Shown piece after piece: positions 42,207-51,459 of a stretch of DNA of 64,000 bases. The stretch lies in the NCBI GenBank assembly GCA_934573935.1, contig CAKTMO010000007.1, positions 1-64,000 on the forward strand, given 5' to 3'. Source of the DNA: an uncultured Oscillospiraceae bacterium (GTDB taxonomy: Bacteria > Bacillota > Clostridia > Oscillospirales > Oscillospiraceae). Positions within the stretch are counted from its first letter, which is position 1; every line of letters starts with the position of its first letter. The notes beneath the pieces are model-generated. The model had not been told where the DNA came from. It saw only the letters and a list, made by a program, of their open reading frames with translations, and searched no databases. Position numbers and translations under genes: made by a program.

Positions 42207-42256
42207 TCCTCATCATGCCGCCAGCGGCGGCGTAGCGCAACGCTTCACTCTTCACT

Positions 42257-42286
42257 AAAAAAATAGAGAGCCTTTCGGCTCTCTAT
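42257..42286 (-). terminator. Terminator of the zinc-ribbon protein gene
   Basis: 10-bp arms ATAGAGAGCC/GGCTCTCTAT (42263-42272 and 42277-42286) with a GAAA loop and seven Ts on the minus strand. It is near-identical in its stem to the neighbour at 42181, suggesting duplication. Confidence 0.85.
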
Positions 42287-42293
42287 CTTTTCA

Positions 42294-42725
42294 TTATTCG
42301 TCGTCTTCCTCGCCGTCATTCAGGGCGTTGGCCAGGTCGCTGAGATCGAACTCCAGCTTGGTGCCGCAGTTGGGGCACACCACCTCGCCGTCCTCCAGAA
42401 TGGACTCGTCGAAATAGACCTCTTCCTCGCACTCGGGACAGGTGGTCATGAAGCACTCTTCGTCATCATCCTCATCGTCCCACTCGTCCTCATCTTCGTC
42501 CTCCAACTCGTAGAGGGATTCCTCCACTTCGCTCAGGTCGTCGCTGACGGCGTCCAGACCGTCCTCCAGGTCCACCATCTCGTCCTGCATGTCGGCGATC
42601 TCGTCGGCCATGTGATCCAGCACGTCGATGATGGCGGTGAACAGCTTGCCCTCATTGCTCTCGGCGTCCAGCTTCAGACCCTCGGCCAGACCCTTCAGAT
42701 ATGCTACCTTCTCAGAAATACCCAT
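42294..42725 (-). CDS. Acidic CD1247-type zinc-ribbon protein
   Basis: A 143-residue protein. The N-terminal helical part (MGISEKVAYLKGLAEGLKLD) is the CD1247-type domain. A very acidic coiled segment (residues ~45-90) and a C-terminal zinc ribbon follow, CPECEEEVYF and CPNCGTKLEF. The family is widespread in Clostridia and of unknown role. It lies 47 bp downstream of efp on the same strand and may be co-transcribed with it. Confidence 0.85.
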   Translation of the reverse strand: MGISEKVAYLKGLAEGLKLDAESNEGKLFTAIIDVLDHMADEIADMQDEMVDLEDGLDAVSDDLSEVEESLYELEDEDEDEWDDEDDDEECFMTTCPECEEEVYFDESILEDGEVVCPNCGTKLEFDLSDLANALNDGEEDDE

Positions 42726-42772
42726 ATTCGGCTCCTTTCTTTACGGTCGGTTGGTTACTGCTTGCTTTTTCC

Positions 42773-43339
42773 TTACTTGGCGCGGCCCAGATACTCGCCG
42801 GTGCGGGTGTCGATGGTGATCTTGTCGCCGATGTTGATGAACAGGGGCACCTTCACCTCGGCGCCGGTCTCCACGGTGGCGGGCTTCAGGGTGTTGGTGG
42901 CGGTGTTGCCGGCCAGGCCGGGCTCGGTCTCGGTGACTTCCAGATCCATGAAGTTGGGGCACTCCAGGCCGAACACGTTGCCCTTATAGCTCAGCACCTT
43001 GCACACGGTGTTCTCGGTGATGAAGCGGAAAGCGTCGCCCAGCAGATCCTTGCCCAGAGGCACCATGTCGAAGGTCTCCTGATCCATGAAATAGTACAGG
43101 TCGCCGTCGTTGTAGCTGTAGGCCATGTCCTTGCGCTCGATGAAAGCCTCTTCGAACTTGGCGGTGGGGTTGAAGGACGTTTCGGTGACGCCGCCGGTCA
43201 CGATGTTCTTCATCTTGGTGCGCACGAAAGCGGCGCCCTTGCCGGGCTTCACGTGCTGGAACTCGATGACCTGCATGATCTTGCCATCATACTCGAAAGT
43301 CTTACCGTTTCTGAAATCGCCGGCAGTGATAGTTGCCAT
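42773..43339 (-). CDS. efp: Elongation factor P
   Basis: A 188-residue protein with three beta-barrel domains. It relieves ribosome stalling at proline runs. The tip lysine is Lys34 in [10 protein letters not shown]. The C-terminal signature is [15 protein letters not shown]. It has a promoter of its own and is followed by the zinc-ribbon gene. Confidence 0.97.
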   Translation of the reverse strand: MATITAGDFRNGKTFEYDGKIMQVIEFQHVKPGKGAAFVRTKMKNIVTGGVTETSFNPTAKFEEAFIERKDMAYSYNDGDLYYFMDQETFDMVPLGKDLLGDAFRFITENTVCKVLSYKGNVFGLECPNFMDLEVTETEPGLAGNTATNTLKPATVETGAEVKVPLFINIGDKITIDTRTGEYLGRAK

Positions 43340-43418
43340 ATTGATATTCCTCCCATGTGATGAGGGAATATCACGATTCCCTCGAATAAAATAATTCTGG
43401 CCGCAAAAGACCTCATCT

Positions 43419-43447
43419 ATTTTACATGATGCTTACTTGTTTGGCAA
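43419..43447 (-). promoter_or_regulatory. Promoter of efp
   Basis: TTGCCA (43442-43447), 17 bp, TAAAAT (43419-43424) on the minus strand, downstream of the peptidase stop. Confidence 0.72.
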
Positions 43448-43490
43448 GAGCTTTGCCGTAATTTTTGCCAAAAAAAGCAAAATTATTTCT

Positions 43491-44552
43491 TCACAGCACC
43501 AGCAGGGCCTTGGGAGCCCTGATGATGACCTCCGCGCCCTGGGGCCGCAGCACCATCACATCCTCGATGCGCACGCCGAATTTCCCGGGCAGATAGATAC
43601 CGGGCTCGGCGCTGACCACCGCGTTTTCCGGCATGGGCTTGTCGTTGGCGGGGGAGGCGTTGGGGGCTTCGTGGATGTCGATGCCCAGACTGTGGCCGAA
43701 GCTGTGGCCGAAGTACGCGCCGTACCCCGCGTCGGTGATGACCTGCCGCGCCGCGCCGTCAATGGCCGCGCCGGTCACGCCGGCCTTTGCGGCGGCGATG
43801 CCCGCCAGCTGGGCCTGCAGCACGATGTCATAGACCCGCCGCATCTCGTCGGAGGGCTGGCCCAGCGCCACGGTGCGGGTCATGTCGCTGCAATAGCCGT
43901 GGTATACGCAGCCAAAGTCCATGGTGATAAAATCGCCATGCTGCACCTGCCGCATCCCAGGCACGGCATGGGGCATGGAGCCGTTGGGGCCGGAGGCCAC
44001 AATGGTGTCAAAGGAGGTCTTTTCCGCTCCGGCGGACACCATCAGATAATCCAGCCGCGCCGCGATGGCCCGTTCCGTCATGCCGGGCCGGATCTCCGTC
44101 AGGATCTGCGCCAGCGCCCCCTCGGCGATCCGCTGAGCGGCGATCATGTATGCCAGCTCGTCCTCGTCCTTGCTGCCCCGCAGCTCCGTCATCAAAGCGG
44201 AGGCAGGCGTCAGCGCGGCGCTGAGTTTTTTTGTATACGCGGTGTGCTCCGCCACCGTCATGCGCTCCTCCTCAAAGCCCACCGTCTTTGCGCCGGAAGC
44301 CTCCAGCGCCCCGTTGATCAGGGCGGAGAAGGGCTTTTCGCGGCTGATCTCGCCGATGGCGGCCGCGCCGCCGATGGCCTTTTCCGCCGCCTCGGTATAG
44401 CGGCTGTCGGTGAAATACCAGCTGCCTTTGCGGGTGACCAGCGCCGCGCCCTCGCCCAGAAAGCCGGTGGCGTAATAGCAGTTGGACTCACTGGTCAGCA
44501 GCACAGCGTCCAGCTCACCCAGATGGGCGGCAATCCGCTCCAGATGGTTCAT
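43491..44552 (-). CDS. Xaa-Pro aminopeptidase / proline dipeptidase (M24B)
   Basis: A 353-residue di-metal peptidase. It has an N-terminal creatinase-like domain (LTSESNCYYATGFLGEGAAL) and a pita-bread catalytic domain. Metal ligands lie in DFGCVYHGYCSDMTRT, HSFGHSLGIDIHEAP, SAEPGIYLPGKFGVRIED. It is adjacent to efp, an arrangement common in Firmicutes. It removes N-terminal residues preceding proline. Confidence 0.94.
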   Translation of the reverse strand: MNHLERIAAHLGELDAVLLTSESNCYYATGFLGEGAALVTRKGSWYFTDSRYTEAAEKAIGGAAAIGEISREKPFSALINGALEASGAKTVGFEEERMTVAEHTAYTKKLSAALTPASALMTELRGSKDEDELAYMIAAQRIAEGALAQILTEIRPGMTERAIAARLDYLMVSAGAEKTSFDTIVASGPNGSMPHAVPGMRQVQHGDFITMDFGCVYHGYCSDMTRTVALGQPSDEMRRVYDIVLQAQLAGIAAAKAGVTGAAIDGAARQVITDAGYGAYFGHSFGHSLGIDIHEAPNASPANDKPMPENAVVSAEPGIYLPGKFGVRIEDVMVLRPQGAEVIIRAPKALLVL

Positions 44553-44565
44553 ATCGTTTCCTCCT

Positions 44566-45063
44566 TTACCGTTCCCGTGCCATAGCCTTGAAAGGGGCCT
44601 GCATGGCGTGCAGTACCTTCTGCCACGCCGTCACCGCTCCGCCCGCCGGTTCCACCATCAGCGCCGTCACGCCGGACAGGTTGGCTGCCAGCACGTCCGT
44701 CAGCAGTTTGTCCCCCAGCATGGCCGTCTCCCCCTCCGTCGCGCCTGCTTTTTCCATGGCGCGGCGCAGCCCTTTAGGAGAGGGCTTCTGGGCGTGGCCC
44801 ACATAATCGATGCCCAGCTGACGGCAGAAATCGTCCACCCGCCGGCTGCTGCGGTTGTTGGACAGGATCATCACCGTGATCCCCGCCGCCTTCAGATGGT
44901 CGATCCACGCCCTCACGTCCTCCGGCGGGGTTTTCACCGACTTGGGGGCCAGCGTATAGTCCAGGTCGCACAGCAAAAGCTGTATGCCCTTTTCACGCAG
45001 CAGCGCCGGCGTCACGCCGCGATAGTCGGCCAGCAGCCGGTCAGGCCGCAGGGAAACACGCAT
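44566..45063 (-). CDS. yqeG: YqeG-family HAD phosphatase
   Basis: A 165-residue HAD IIIA-type phosphatase. Motif I is LLCDLDYTLAP, motif II is ILSNN, the lysine is in KPSPKGLRRAM, and motif IV is MLGDKLLTDVLAAN. Relatives act on phosphatidylglycerophosphate or are of unassigned role. ATG 45063 has AAAAGGAG 8 bp upstream; the earlier ATG at 45081 precedes that site. It lies 13 bp before the M24 peptidase gene in one transcript. Confidence 0.88.
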   Translation of the reverse strand: MRVSLRPDRLLADYRGVTPALLREKGIQLLLCDLDYTLAPKSVKTPPEDVRAWIDHLKAAGITVMILSNNRSSRRVDDFCRQLGIDYVGHAQKPSPKGLRRAMEKAGATEGETAMLGDKLLTDVLAANLSGVTALMVEPAGGAVTAWQKVLHAMQAPFKAMARER

Positions 45064-45096
45064 ATCTATGCTCCTTTTCACATAAAGTCATGTTGT

Positions 45097-45125
45097 AGTA
45101 TAGCAGTTTTTACCGGAAAATACAA
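45097..45125 (-). promoter_or_regulatory. Promoter of yqeG and the M24 peptidase
   Basis: TTGTAT (45120-45125), 17 bp, TGC-extended TATACT (45097-45102) on the minus strand. Confidence 0.7.
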
Positions 45126-45137
45126 GGGGGCGGGGTC

Positions 45138-45875
45138 ATGCAGTTCTATCTGGCGGCGGGTGCGGGAGACGCGCTGCCCCGGGGGCGGTTCTGTCCGGTG
45201 CGAGCCGCCTACCGGCTGGGGGCAAGGCTGCTGTCGGCGGTGGGAAACACCGCGGTGCAGGGTGGGCTGATGCTGGTGGGGGACAGCCGCGAGTGCGGCC
45301 CCGACGACGTGCTGGCGCGGGATATCCTGCGGGAGTGCCTGCGGCGAAACTACGACGGTGTGGTGCTGGACTGGTACCATAATGGGCCCGATAGAGGTAC
45401 ATTAACGGCCTTAATGGGGCAGTTATGCCTCCAATATGACCGGCGTTTATTCGTGCCGGAGCGCTACGCCGCCCACGCGCCCCGCGCCACGGTGCTGCTG
45501 AACACCGCTGTGTCCGGCGGCACGCTGCACAGCTGCCTGAGCGAAGGCGTCCGCCAGTTCGGCGCGGAGCGGCTGGCGCTGGATCTGGAGCGGCTGCGGC
45601 TGGATTTCATCCTGCCCATGTCCACCAACGTCCGCCGCCCCCTGACGGCGACGGAGCTGCGGCAGCTGCGGGAGGGGAAAAGCGTGTATTTTTCCGAGGA
45701 GCTGTGCGCCCGTTTCTTTACCTATCGTACCGGCAGCGAGAGCCACTATGTGCTGTTTGACGACGCCCAGACGCTGCGGAAAAAGGCGGCCCTGGCGGAG
45801 AACATGGGCATCCGCGAGGGCTTTTTCATGCTGCCGGAGGTGTCGGATATCGCGGGAGAGCTGCTGGGAACATGA
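45138..45875 (+). CDS. Uncharacterised protein, possibly a GH18-like TIM barrel
   Basis: A 245-residue protein without signal peptide or membrane helix. DGVVLDWYHNGPDRGTL near residue 75 and the end (HYVLFDDAQTLRKKAALAEN, then MGIREGFFMLPEV) recall strand ends of GH18-like barrels. The usual DxxDxE catalytic motif is not present, so enzymatic activity is doubtful. It is divergent from yqeG and alone on its strand. The family is not identified. Confidence 0.6.
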   Translation: MQFYLAAGAGDALPRGRFCPVRAAYRLGARLLSAVGNTAVQGGLMLVGDSRECGPDDVLARDILRECLRRNYDGVVLDWYHNGPDRGTLTALMGQLCLQYDRRLFVPERYAAHAPRATVLLNTAVSGGTLHSCLSEGVRQFGAERLALDLERLRLDFILPMSTNVRRPLTATELRQLREGKSVYFSEELCARFFTYRTGSESHYVLFDDAQTLRKKAALAENMGIREGFFMLPEVSDIAGELLGT

Positions 45876-45883
45876 GAATGAGA

Positions 45884-45925
45884 AAACGGGGAGGGGCGGC
45901 CCTAAAGGGCCGCCCCTCCCCGTTT
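45884..45925. repeat. Perfect 19-bp palindrome, REP-like
   Basis: Arms 45884-45902 and 45907-45925 (AAACGGGGAGGGGCGGCCC and its complement) with loop TAAA. No T-run follows on the plus strand, while on the minus strand TTTCTCATT follows weakly. GC-rich content resembles the REP copies at 53.7 kb. Confidence 0.75.
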
Positions 45926-45962
45926 CGGTGCATATGGTACATGCTGCCATGAGAAAAGCTGC

Positions 45963-47933
45963 TTACTCTTTGACCTCGATGGCCTCGGTACGGAAGATGA
46001 ATTTCACGCCGTCGCCGCTCTGGCTGGTAAAGCCGCGGTAATTGCGGGATACGTCGCAGGTGGCCCGCAGGCGGTCGCCCAGCAGCTCCAGGTCCCCGTC
46101 AAGGGCGTCCACCAGCTTTTGAATGCCCTCGTCGTTCAGCTCCTTCAGGCCGTTGGACAGTTCACCTGCGCCGTCACGCAGCTTTTTCACGCCGTCGATC
46201 AGGTCGGGCATATTGCTGTCCAGCTTCGCCGCGCCCACCCTGGCCTGGGCAACACCGGCGGTGTAGGTCTTCAGGCCCGTGTAGAACACGCTGTAGCTGT
46301 CCAGCTGCTGCAGCACGGCCGACAGCTGGGCGACGCCCGCCTTGGCCTCGCCCACGGCATTGGAGATCTGCTGCTGTACCTCCTCAGAGTTCATGTTCTG
46401 CTCAATCAGCGCATCGATCTGCGCCTCTGTCAGCTGTGCGATCTGGGCGGTGATCTCGGCAGAAGCCATCTTGTCGTCCACAGTCTTGACCACGGTATCG
46501 GAGATCTGCTGCTGCACCTCCTCGTGCTGCATCTCCTTTGGCAGCTGATCAGCCAGAGCGGCGTCAAGCGGCGCCTTTTCCTCATCGGACAGGGCGTTAT
46601 AGGTGTCCTGGTCGATCCCAGCGTTTGTCAGGATCTGCTGCCATACCTGAGCGCGGACCTGTTCCGTTACCATGGCGGTAACGGTATCCTCCACCTGGGA
46701 GGAGACCTCCGCCCTTACTTTCTCGGTCACGCCGGTGCGGATGGTCTCCTCGTTGGCGCGGACAGCGGCGGTGACCTGCCCAAGCGCGATCGCTTTCGCC
46801 GTTTCGGTGACGCCGCTGGGATCAAGGGCGGCGATAACGCCGTTGAGCACTTCGGAATAGTTGCTGATGGTCAGGGTGGGGACGTTGATACCGGCGGTTG
46901 CCAGCGCTTCGTTGGCCGCCAGCTGGGAATTGACGGTGCTCAGCAGGGAGTTGAACACGGTCTCAGCGCCGGCGTTCAGCCGGGTGCTGTTGGCGTCCAG
47001 TTCCGTCAGACCGTCGGTCAGCTGATCCACGCCGTCCGCCAGCTTCTGAGAGCTGCGCAGCAGGGTGTCCAGACCGTCGTACAGCTCACCGGAGCCATCC
47101 ATCAGCTGGCTCATGGCGTCGGTCAGCTTGTCCATGTCGGCGGACAGGTCGTCTAAGGCGCTGTCATCCAGCTTGCCGTCGTCCAGGTCACTGAACAGGG
47201 AGTTGGATACCACGGTCAGCGTGGTGTCCAGCGCGAAATCCGTCACATCGGCCTCGATCTCCACATAGGAGGGGATGGTCAGCTTGTCGGTATTCAGGGC
47301 CAGATCCTCCTGCAGTCCCGGGAAGGCCATGCCCACCACCACGGTATGGTCGCCGTCATCCACCAGTCTGCCGTTGGTGACGGACACATTGGTGAAGCGG
47401 TCGCTGTCCAGCAGCGTGCCGGTCAGCACGGCGAAGGGCACATAGATCGTTTCCTTCTTGCCGCCGATGGCCTTGGTCTCATACTGGGTGTTGGTATAGT
47501 CGAACCGCATGGTCACGTGGCCGCTTTTGCCCGCCAGCACATCGGCGGAGACGGGCTTGCCGTCCAGCGTATAGGAAACGGCCATGGTGACGGGCAGCGC
47601 CTTATCGGTGGTGCCCTGCCAGCAGTTGTCGCCCTTGACGTTCTGCGGATCGGTCAGGGAGGCCTTTGCCTTTTCGGCGGCCTGGGCATCGCCGCTGTCA
47701 TACTGCTGGCTGACGATGACCTTTTTGGCGCTGCCGTCGGCGTTGGCGATCACGTATACCGTTTCGCTGCCGCCGACGACGGGAGCGGAGATCTCGGCGT
47801 CGGCCTTATCCGCGGCGGTGACCGCTGCGGTCTTGCCGGTCTTCTGGCTTCCCGCGGCAAAGGCGGTGATACCGGCCAGAGAGCCCATCAGGGCCACGGC
47901 CAACACGATGGCCACGATCTGTTTGCGTTTCAT
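45963..47933 (-). CDS. Exported helical protein paired with an MMPL transporter
   Basis: A 656-residue protein with a signal peptide (cleavage after about AGITAFA) and a beta-rich N-terminal half (~45-240). A long Leu/Asp/Gln-rich helical half contains MDKLTDAMSQLMDGSGELYDGL-type heptads. It resembles the extracellular helical domains of YhgE/Pip-type proteins but lacks their membrane segments. Its ATG overlaps the MMPL stop by 4 bp, so the two are translationally coupled and likely form one complex. The cargo is unknown. Confidence 0.78.
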   Translation of the reverse strand: MKRKQIVAIVLAVALMGSLAGITAFAAGSQKTGKTAAVTAADKADAEISAPVVGGSETVYVIANADGSAKKVIVSQQYDSGDAQAAEKAKASLTDPQNVKGDNCWQGTTDKALPVTMAVSYTLDGKPVSADVLAGKSGHVTMRFDYTNTQYETKAIGGKKETIYVPFAVLTGTLLDSDRFTNVSVTNGRLVDDGDHTVVVGMAFPGLQEDLALNTDKLTIPSYVEIEADVTDFALDTTLTVVSNSLFSDLDDGKLDDSALDDLSADMDKLTDAMSQLMDGSGELYDGLDTLLRSSQKLADGVDQLTDGLTELDANSTRLNAGAETVFNSLLSTVNSQLAANEALATAGINVPTLTISNYSEVLNGVIAALDPSGVTETAKAIALGQVTAAVRANEETIRTGVTEKVRAEVSSQVEDTVTAMVTEQVRAQVWQQILTNAGIDQDTYNALSDEEKAPLDAALADQLPKEMQHEEVQQQISDTVVKTVDDKMASAEITAQIAQLTEAQIDALIEQNMNSEEVQQQISNAVGEAKAGVAQLSAVLQQLDSYSVFYTGLKTYTAGVAQARVGAAKLDSNMPDLIDGVKKLRDGAGELSNGLKELNDEGIQKLVDALDGDLELLGDRLRATCDVSRNYRGFTSQSGDGVKFIFRTEAIEVKE

Positions 47934-50026
47934 AAGCTTACCTCCTGTTGTGTTGTTCGGGAAAGATGGGTCATGCCGCGTGTGGTCCTGCAGATCATGC
48001 CGTCACACAGGATCAGCAGGGCGGGCAGCACCGTCAGCACCAGCACCACGCTGATGATGGCGCCGCGGGCCATCAGCATGCACATGGAGCCCACGATGTC
48101 GATGTTGGAATACACCGCCACGCCGAAGGTGGCGGCAAACAGCCCCAGACCGCTGACGATGACGGAGGCGGCGGAGGTGCGCAGGGCGGTGTACACGGCG
48201 GCCTTCCGGTCGCTGCCGCCCAGACGCTCGGCTTTATAGCGGGTGGTCATCAAAATGGCGTAGTCCACCGTGGCGCCCAGCTGGATGGTGCTGATGCAGA
48301 TGGGGGCGATAAAGGGCAGTGACTGGCCCAGATAATGGGGCAGGCCCAGATTGATGAACACGGCCAGCTCAATGACGGCGATCAGCACAAAGGGCAGGGA
48401 CAGGCTCTTCTCCACCAGTGCGATGATGATGAAGATAGCCACGATGGACACGGCGTTGACCACCTGGAAGTCGTGGCCGGTGGTGTCGATCATATCCTTC
48501 ATGCAGGGTGCCTCGCCGATGAGCATGCCGGTGTCGTCATATTTCTTCAAAATGGCGTTCAGGCTGTCCAGCTGATCGCTGACCGCGTCGCTGGCTACCT
48601 TGTATTCCGAGTTGATCAGCAGCAGCTCCCACTGGTCGTTTTCCAGTATGGAACGCACAGAGTCCGGTAAAATCTCCTCCGGCACCAGCGGGCCTACTAC
48701 ACTTTCCAGGCCCAGCACGTATTTCACGCCGTCCACCTGCTCCATCTCGTCGATCATGTCCCGCACGTCGCGGGTGGGCAGGTGGGCGTCGATCAGCAGC
48801 ATGTGGGTGGAGGCGATGTCAAAATCCTCCGCCAGCTTGGAGTTGGCGATGACGTAGTCGATGTCCTCCGGCAGACACTGGCCCATGTCGTAATAGACCT
48901 CGTCGTTGGTCTTGTCATAGCCGTAGTAGGCGGGGGCGATCAGCAGGGCGAAGATCACCAGAAACACGGGAAAGTGCCTGCACACACCTTTGGCAAAGCC
49001 GCTCATGTCGGGGATCAGGGATCTGTGGCGGGTCTTCTGCAGGGGCTTATCCAGCAGCAGGATCATGCTGGGCAGGATGGTCACGCAGCCGATCACGCCC
49101 AGCAGCACGCCCTTTGCCATCACAATACCCAGGTCGCGGCCCAGGGTGAAGCTCATGAAGCACAGTGCGATGAAGCCCGCCACGGTGGTGATGGAGCTGC
49201 CGATGACCGAGGCGAAGGTCTCGTGAATGGCCGCGGCCATGGCCGCGTTGTGGTCGGTGGTGCGGCCCAGCTGCTCGTTGTAGCTGTGCCACAGGAAGAT
49301 GGAGTAGTCCATGGTGACAGCCAGCTGCAGCACGGCGGACAGGGCCTTGGTGATGTAGGAGATCTCGCCGAAGAAGTAGTTGCTGCCCAGATTGAACAGG
49401 ATGCACATGCCGATGCTGGCAAGAAACACAAAGGGAACCAACCAGCCATCCAGCAGCAGCATCATGGCGGCACAGGCGCAGGCCACGGCCAGCGCCACGT
49501 AGATGGGCTCCTCCTGCTCACACAGATCCTTCAGGTCGGTGACCAGTGCCGACATGCCGGAGACAAAGCACTGCTTTCCAGCGATGGCGCGGATCTCACG
49601 GATGGCGTCCATGGTCACGTCCTCTGATGTAGCAGAGTCGAAAAACACCGCCATCATGGTGGCGTTTCCCTGGTTGAAGGCGTCGTACAGCTTGTCCGGC
49701 AGCAGCTCCATGGGCACGGACAGGTCGGCCAGAGAGTCGTACCACAGCACGGTGTCCACATGCGCCACGCCTTCGATTTCGGTTTTCAGGGCGGCCACGT
49801 CCTTTTCCGGCATGTCCTCCACGATGATGAAGGAGAAGGCGCCCTTGCCGAAATCCTCCTTCAGCGTATCCTGGCCGATGACGGTGTCCATGTCGTCGGG
49901 CAGGTAGTTGAGCATATCATAGTTGATGCGGGTGCCCAGCATGCCGAGTACCGAGGGGATCATCAGCGCCAGCGCGATGATCAGGATCAGCATGCGGCTT
50001 TTCACGATCGCATTTGCCATTCGCAT
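47930..50026 (-). CDS. MMPL-family RND transporter
   Basis: A 698-residue membrane protein with two repeats, each one helix, a large outside loop and five further helices (12 in all). Repeat signs are MDYSIFLWHSYNEQ in the first half and VDYAILMTTRYKAERLGG in the second. Each carries the acidic residue typical of proton-coupled RND pumps. It lies in a TetR-DUF308-MMPL-helical-protein cluster, a layout of lipid or toxic-compound exporters. The substrate cannot be told. Confidence 0.92.
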   Translation of the reverse strand: MRMANAIVKSRMLILIIALALMIPSVLGMLGTRINYDMLNYLPDDMDTVIGQDTLKEDFGKGAFSFIIVEDMPEKDVAALKTEIEGVAHVDTVLWYDSLADLSVPMELLPDKLYDAFNQGNATMMAVFFDSATSEDVTMDAIREIRAIAGKQCFVSGMSALVTDLKDLCEQEEPIYVALAVACACAAMMLLLDGWLVPFVFLASIGMCILFNLGSNYFFGEISYITKALSAVLQLAVTMDYSIFLWHSYNEQLGRTTDHNAAMAAAIHETFASVIGSSITTVAGFIALCFMSFTLGRDLGIVMAKGVLLGVIGCVTILPSMILLLDKPLQKTRHRSLIPDMSGFAKGVCRHFPVFLVIFALLIAPAYYGYDKTNDEVYYDMGQCLPEDIDYVIANSKLAEDFDIASTHMLLIDAHLPTRDVRDMIDEMEQVDGVKYVLGLESVVGPLVPEEILPDSVRSILENDQWELLLINSEYKVASDAVSDQLDSLNAILKKYDDTGMLIGEAPCMKDMIDTTGHDFQVVNAVSIVAIFIIIALVEKSLSLPFVLIAVIELAVFINLGLPHYLGQSLPFIAPICISTIQLGATVDYAILMTTRYKAERLGGSDRKAAVYTALRTSAASVIVSGLGLFAATFGVAVYSNIDIVGSMCMLMARGAIISVVLVLTVLPALLILCDGMICRTTRGMTHLSRTTQQEVSL

Positions 50027-50031
50027 GAGCT

Positions 50032-50631
50032 TTACTCGTCCTTTCCTATTTCATAGTCGTCCGTTTCGATCACGTCGGGCTGCTGGTGATCCACGATCTT
50101 CACGGTGCACAGCGCCACGCTGAGGTTCAGCGCGCCGTCCGTCAGCAGTGACAGGCCCATCAGGGCCGTCAGCACCCGCACACCGGCGTCGGGGCGGAAT
50201 ACCAGCACGATACCGGCGATGCCGGTCAGTACCGCAAGGGTCAGCACCAGCCACCAGCTTCGGATGCCGAAGCGGCGGGCGTCAGCGGCGATCTGGAGCT
50301 TGAACAGACCGTCGGCCAGCACGGGGATGCCGAACATGACGCACAAAAAGCTCATAGCGTCGCTGGGATGGCCCAGCGTCACAGCGCCCAGCACCATCAG
50401 CAAAATGCCGAAGGCCAGATCGTATTGAAAGGCCAGACGGAACAGATCGCGGGAGAAATAGCCCATCAGCTTTACCGCGCCGAACACGATCATGCCGACG
50501 CCCAGCAGCCGCCCGATCCACAGAACGGAGACGTCCGGCAGAAGCAGCAGCGCCGCGCCCAGAAGGCAGAACAGGACGGACATGACGATATAGCCGGTCT
50601 TTGCCATTTTCATGGGGGTGACAGAACGCAT
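50032..50631 (-). CDS. DUF308 (HdeD-like) membrane protein
   Basis: A 199-residue protein with six predicted helices in three pairs (VLFCLLGAALLLLPDV, LLMVLGAVTLG, LAVLTGIAGIVLVFRPD), the HdeD/DUF308 pattern, and a hydrophilic acidic tail. GGAG lies 9 bp before ATG 50631. It is 5 bp upstream of the MMPL gene and first in its operon. In E. coli HdeD is linked to acid resistance; a function here is only by association with the exporter. Confidence 0.85.
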   Translation of the reverse strand: MRSVTPMKMAKTGYIVMSVLFCLLGAALLLLPDVSVLWIGRLLGVGMIVFGAVKLMGYFSRDLFRLAFQYDLAFGILLMVLGAVTLGHPSDAMSFLCVMFGIPVLADGLFKLQIAADARRFGIRSWWLVLTLAVLTGIAGIVLVFRPDAGVRVLTALMGLSLLTDGALNLSVALCTVKIVDHQQPDVIETDDYEIGKDE

Positions 50632-50705
50632 ATCCTAAGGCTCCTTTCCCAATGTTTTTTTCACAATGGGGAGTATAGCATGCCGCCGGAGGGGGCGGAA
50701 TGGAC

Positions 50706-50740
50706 AAAAAGAACCCGCTGTCCAAGATTTGGACAGCGGG
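50706..50740 (-). terminator. Terminator of tetR, or operator
   Basis: 12-bp arms CCCGCTGTCCAA/TTGGACAGCGGG around GAT, followed on the minus strand by TTCTTTTTG. The inner TGTCCAA-TTGGACA dyad, with a further GGACA nearby, could also be bound by the TetR protein. Confidence 0.7.
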
Positions 50741-50786
50741 CGGGAATTGCCTGCTTTTTGGGCAAAGCGGGGTAGTTTGTCTGAAT

Positions 50787-51347
50787 TCACTGGCTCTCCT
50801 GGCTGCGGCGGATGATCAGCTCCGGAACGTCGCGACTCAGCTCCAGCATGCGGTGCAGGTCGTCGTAGGCGGCGTCGGTCATGCTGCGGTCGATCCAGTC
50901 GAAGCACATGCCCAGCAGCTGACACTTCATGAAGCGGATCACCACGCGGCGGTCATCATCACGGATGAGGTCGTCGGGAAAGGCGGTGGTGATATAGGAG
51001 GTCACCACATATTCGCATAGCCGCAGCATGTGCTGGGTGAACAGGTCGCGGTTCACCGAATGGTAGATATGCATCACGGCCCGTTTGTTCTCCAGCGCGA
51101 ACTGAAACGCCACGTGAAAGCACTGATCCAGCGAGGAGATGGAGGGATAGGCCTGGATCAGCTGCTCCGTCTGCTCGGTGACGATCTCACCCAGCAGGGA
51201 GGGGATATCGTGGAAATGGTAATAGAAAGAATTGCGGTTGATGCCGCAGTCCTCCACAATGTCCCGCACCGTGATCTTATTCAGGGGCTGTTGATTCAAC
51301 AGCTTCATAAAAGAGGCCTTGATCGCCTGTTTCGTAAAGTTTGCCAT
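50787..51347 (-). CDS. TetR-family regulator
   Basis: A 186-residue protein. The N-terminal HTH is AIKASFMKLLNQQPLNKITV, then DIVEDCGINRNSFYYHF; the all-helical ligand domain has a TetR_C_7-like pattern. ATG 51347 has GGAGG; the frame extends to 51446 but through a promoter. It is upstream of and co-directional with DUF308/MMPL, so it probably represses that export cluster. Confidence 0.88.
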   Translation of the reverse strand: MANFTKQAIKASFMKLLNQQPLNKITVRDIVEDCGINRNSFYYHFHDIPSLLGEIVTEQTEQLIQAYPSISSLDQCFHVAFQFALENKRAVMHIYHSVNRDLFTQHMLRLCEYVVTSYITTAFPDDLIRDDDRRVVIRFMKCQLLGMCFDWIDRSMTDAAYDDLHRMLELSRDVPELIIRRSQESQ

Positions 51348-51374
51348 GGCGTCCTCCGTTTCGGTGATACCGGA

Positions 51375-51403
51375 AGTATAGCACAAAAGACGCGGCGGCG
51401 CAA
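51375..51403 (-). promoter_or_regulatory. Promoter of tetR
   Basis: TTGCGC (51398-51403), 17 bp, TGC-extended TATACT (51375-51380) on the minus strand, 27 bp from the start codon. Confidence 0.75.
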
Positions 51404-51417
51404 GCGGCGGAGGTCCC

Positions 51418-51449
51418 AAAAAATGGCAGGTCAAGGGACCTGCCATTTT
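51418..51449 (-). terminator. Terminator of the solute-binding protein gene
   Basis: Perfect 13-bp arms (51420-51432 and 51437-51449) with a 4-nt loop and six Ts on the minus strand. Confidence 0.9.
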
Positions 51450-51459
51450 GGAAGAGAGA

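Noticed and set aside
42181..42286. Two similar AGAGAGCC hairpins considered as a mobile repeat
   Set aside because: Each lies directly at the end of a gene and works as its terminator; similarity may be a local duplication but no element boundaries are seen.
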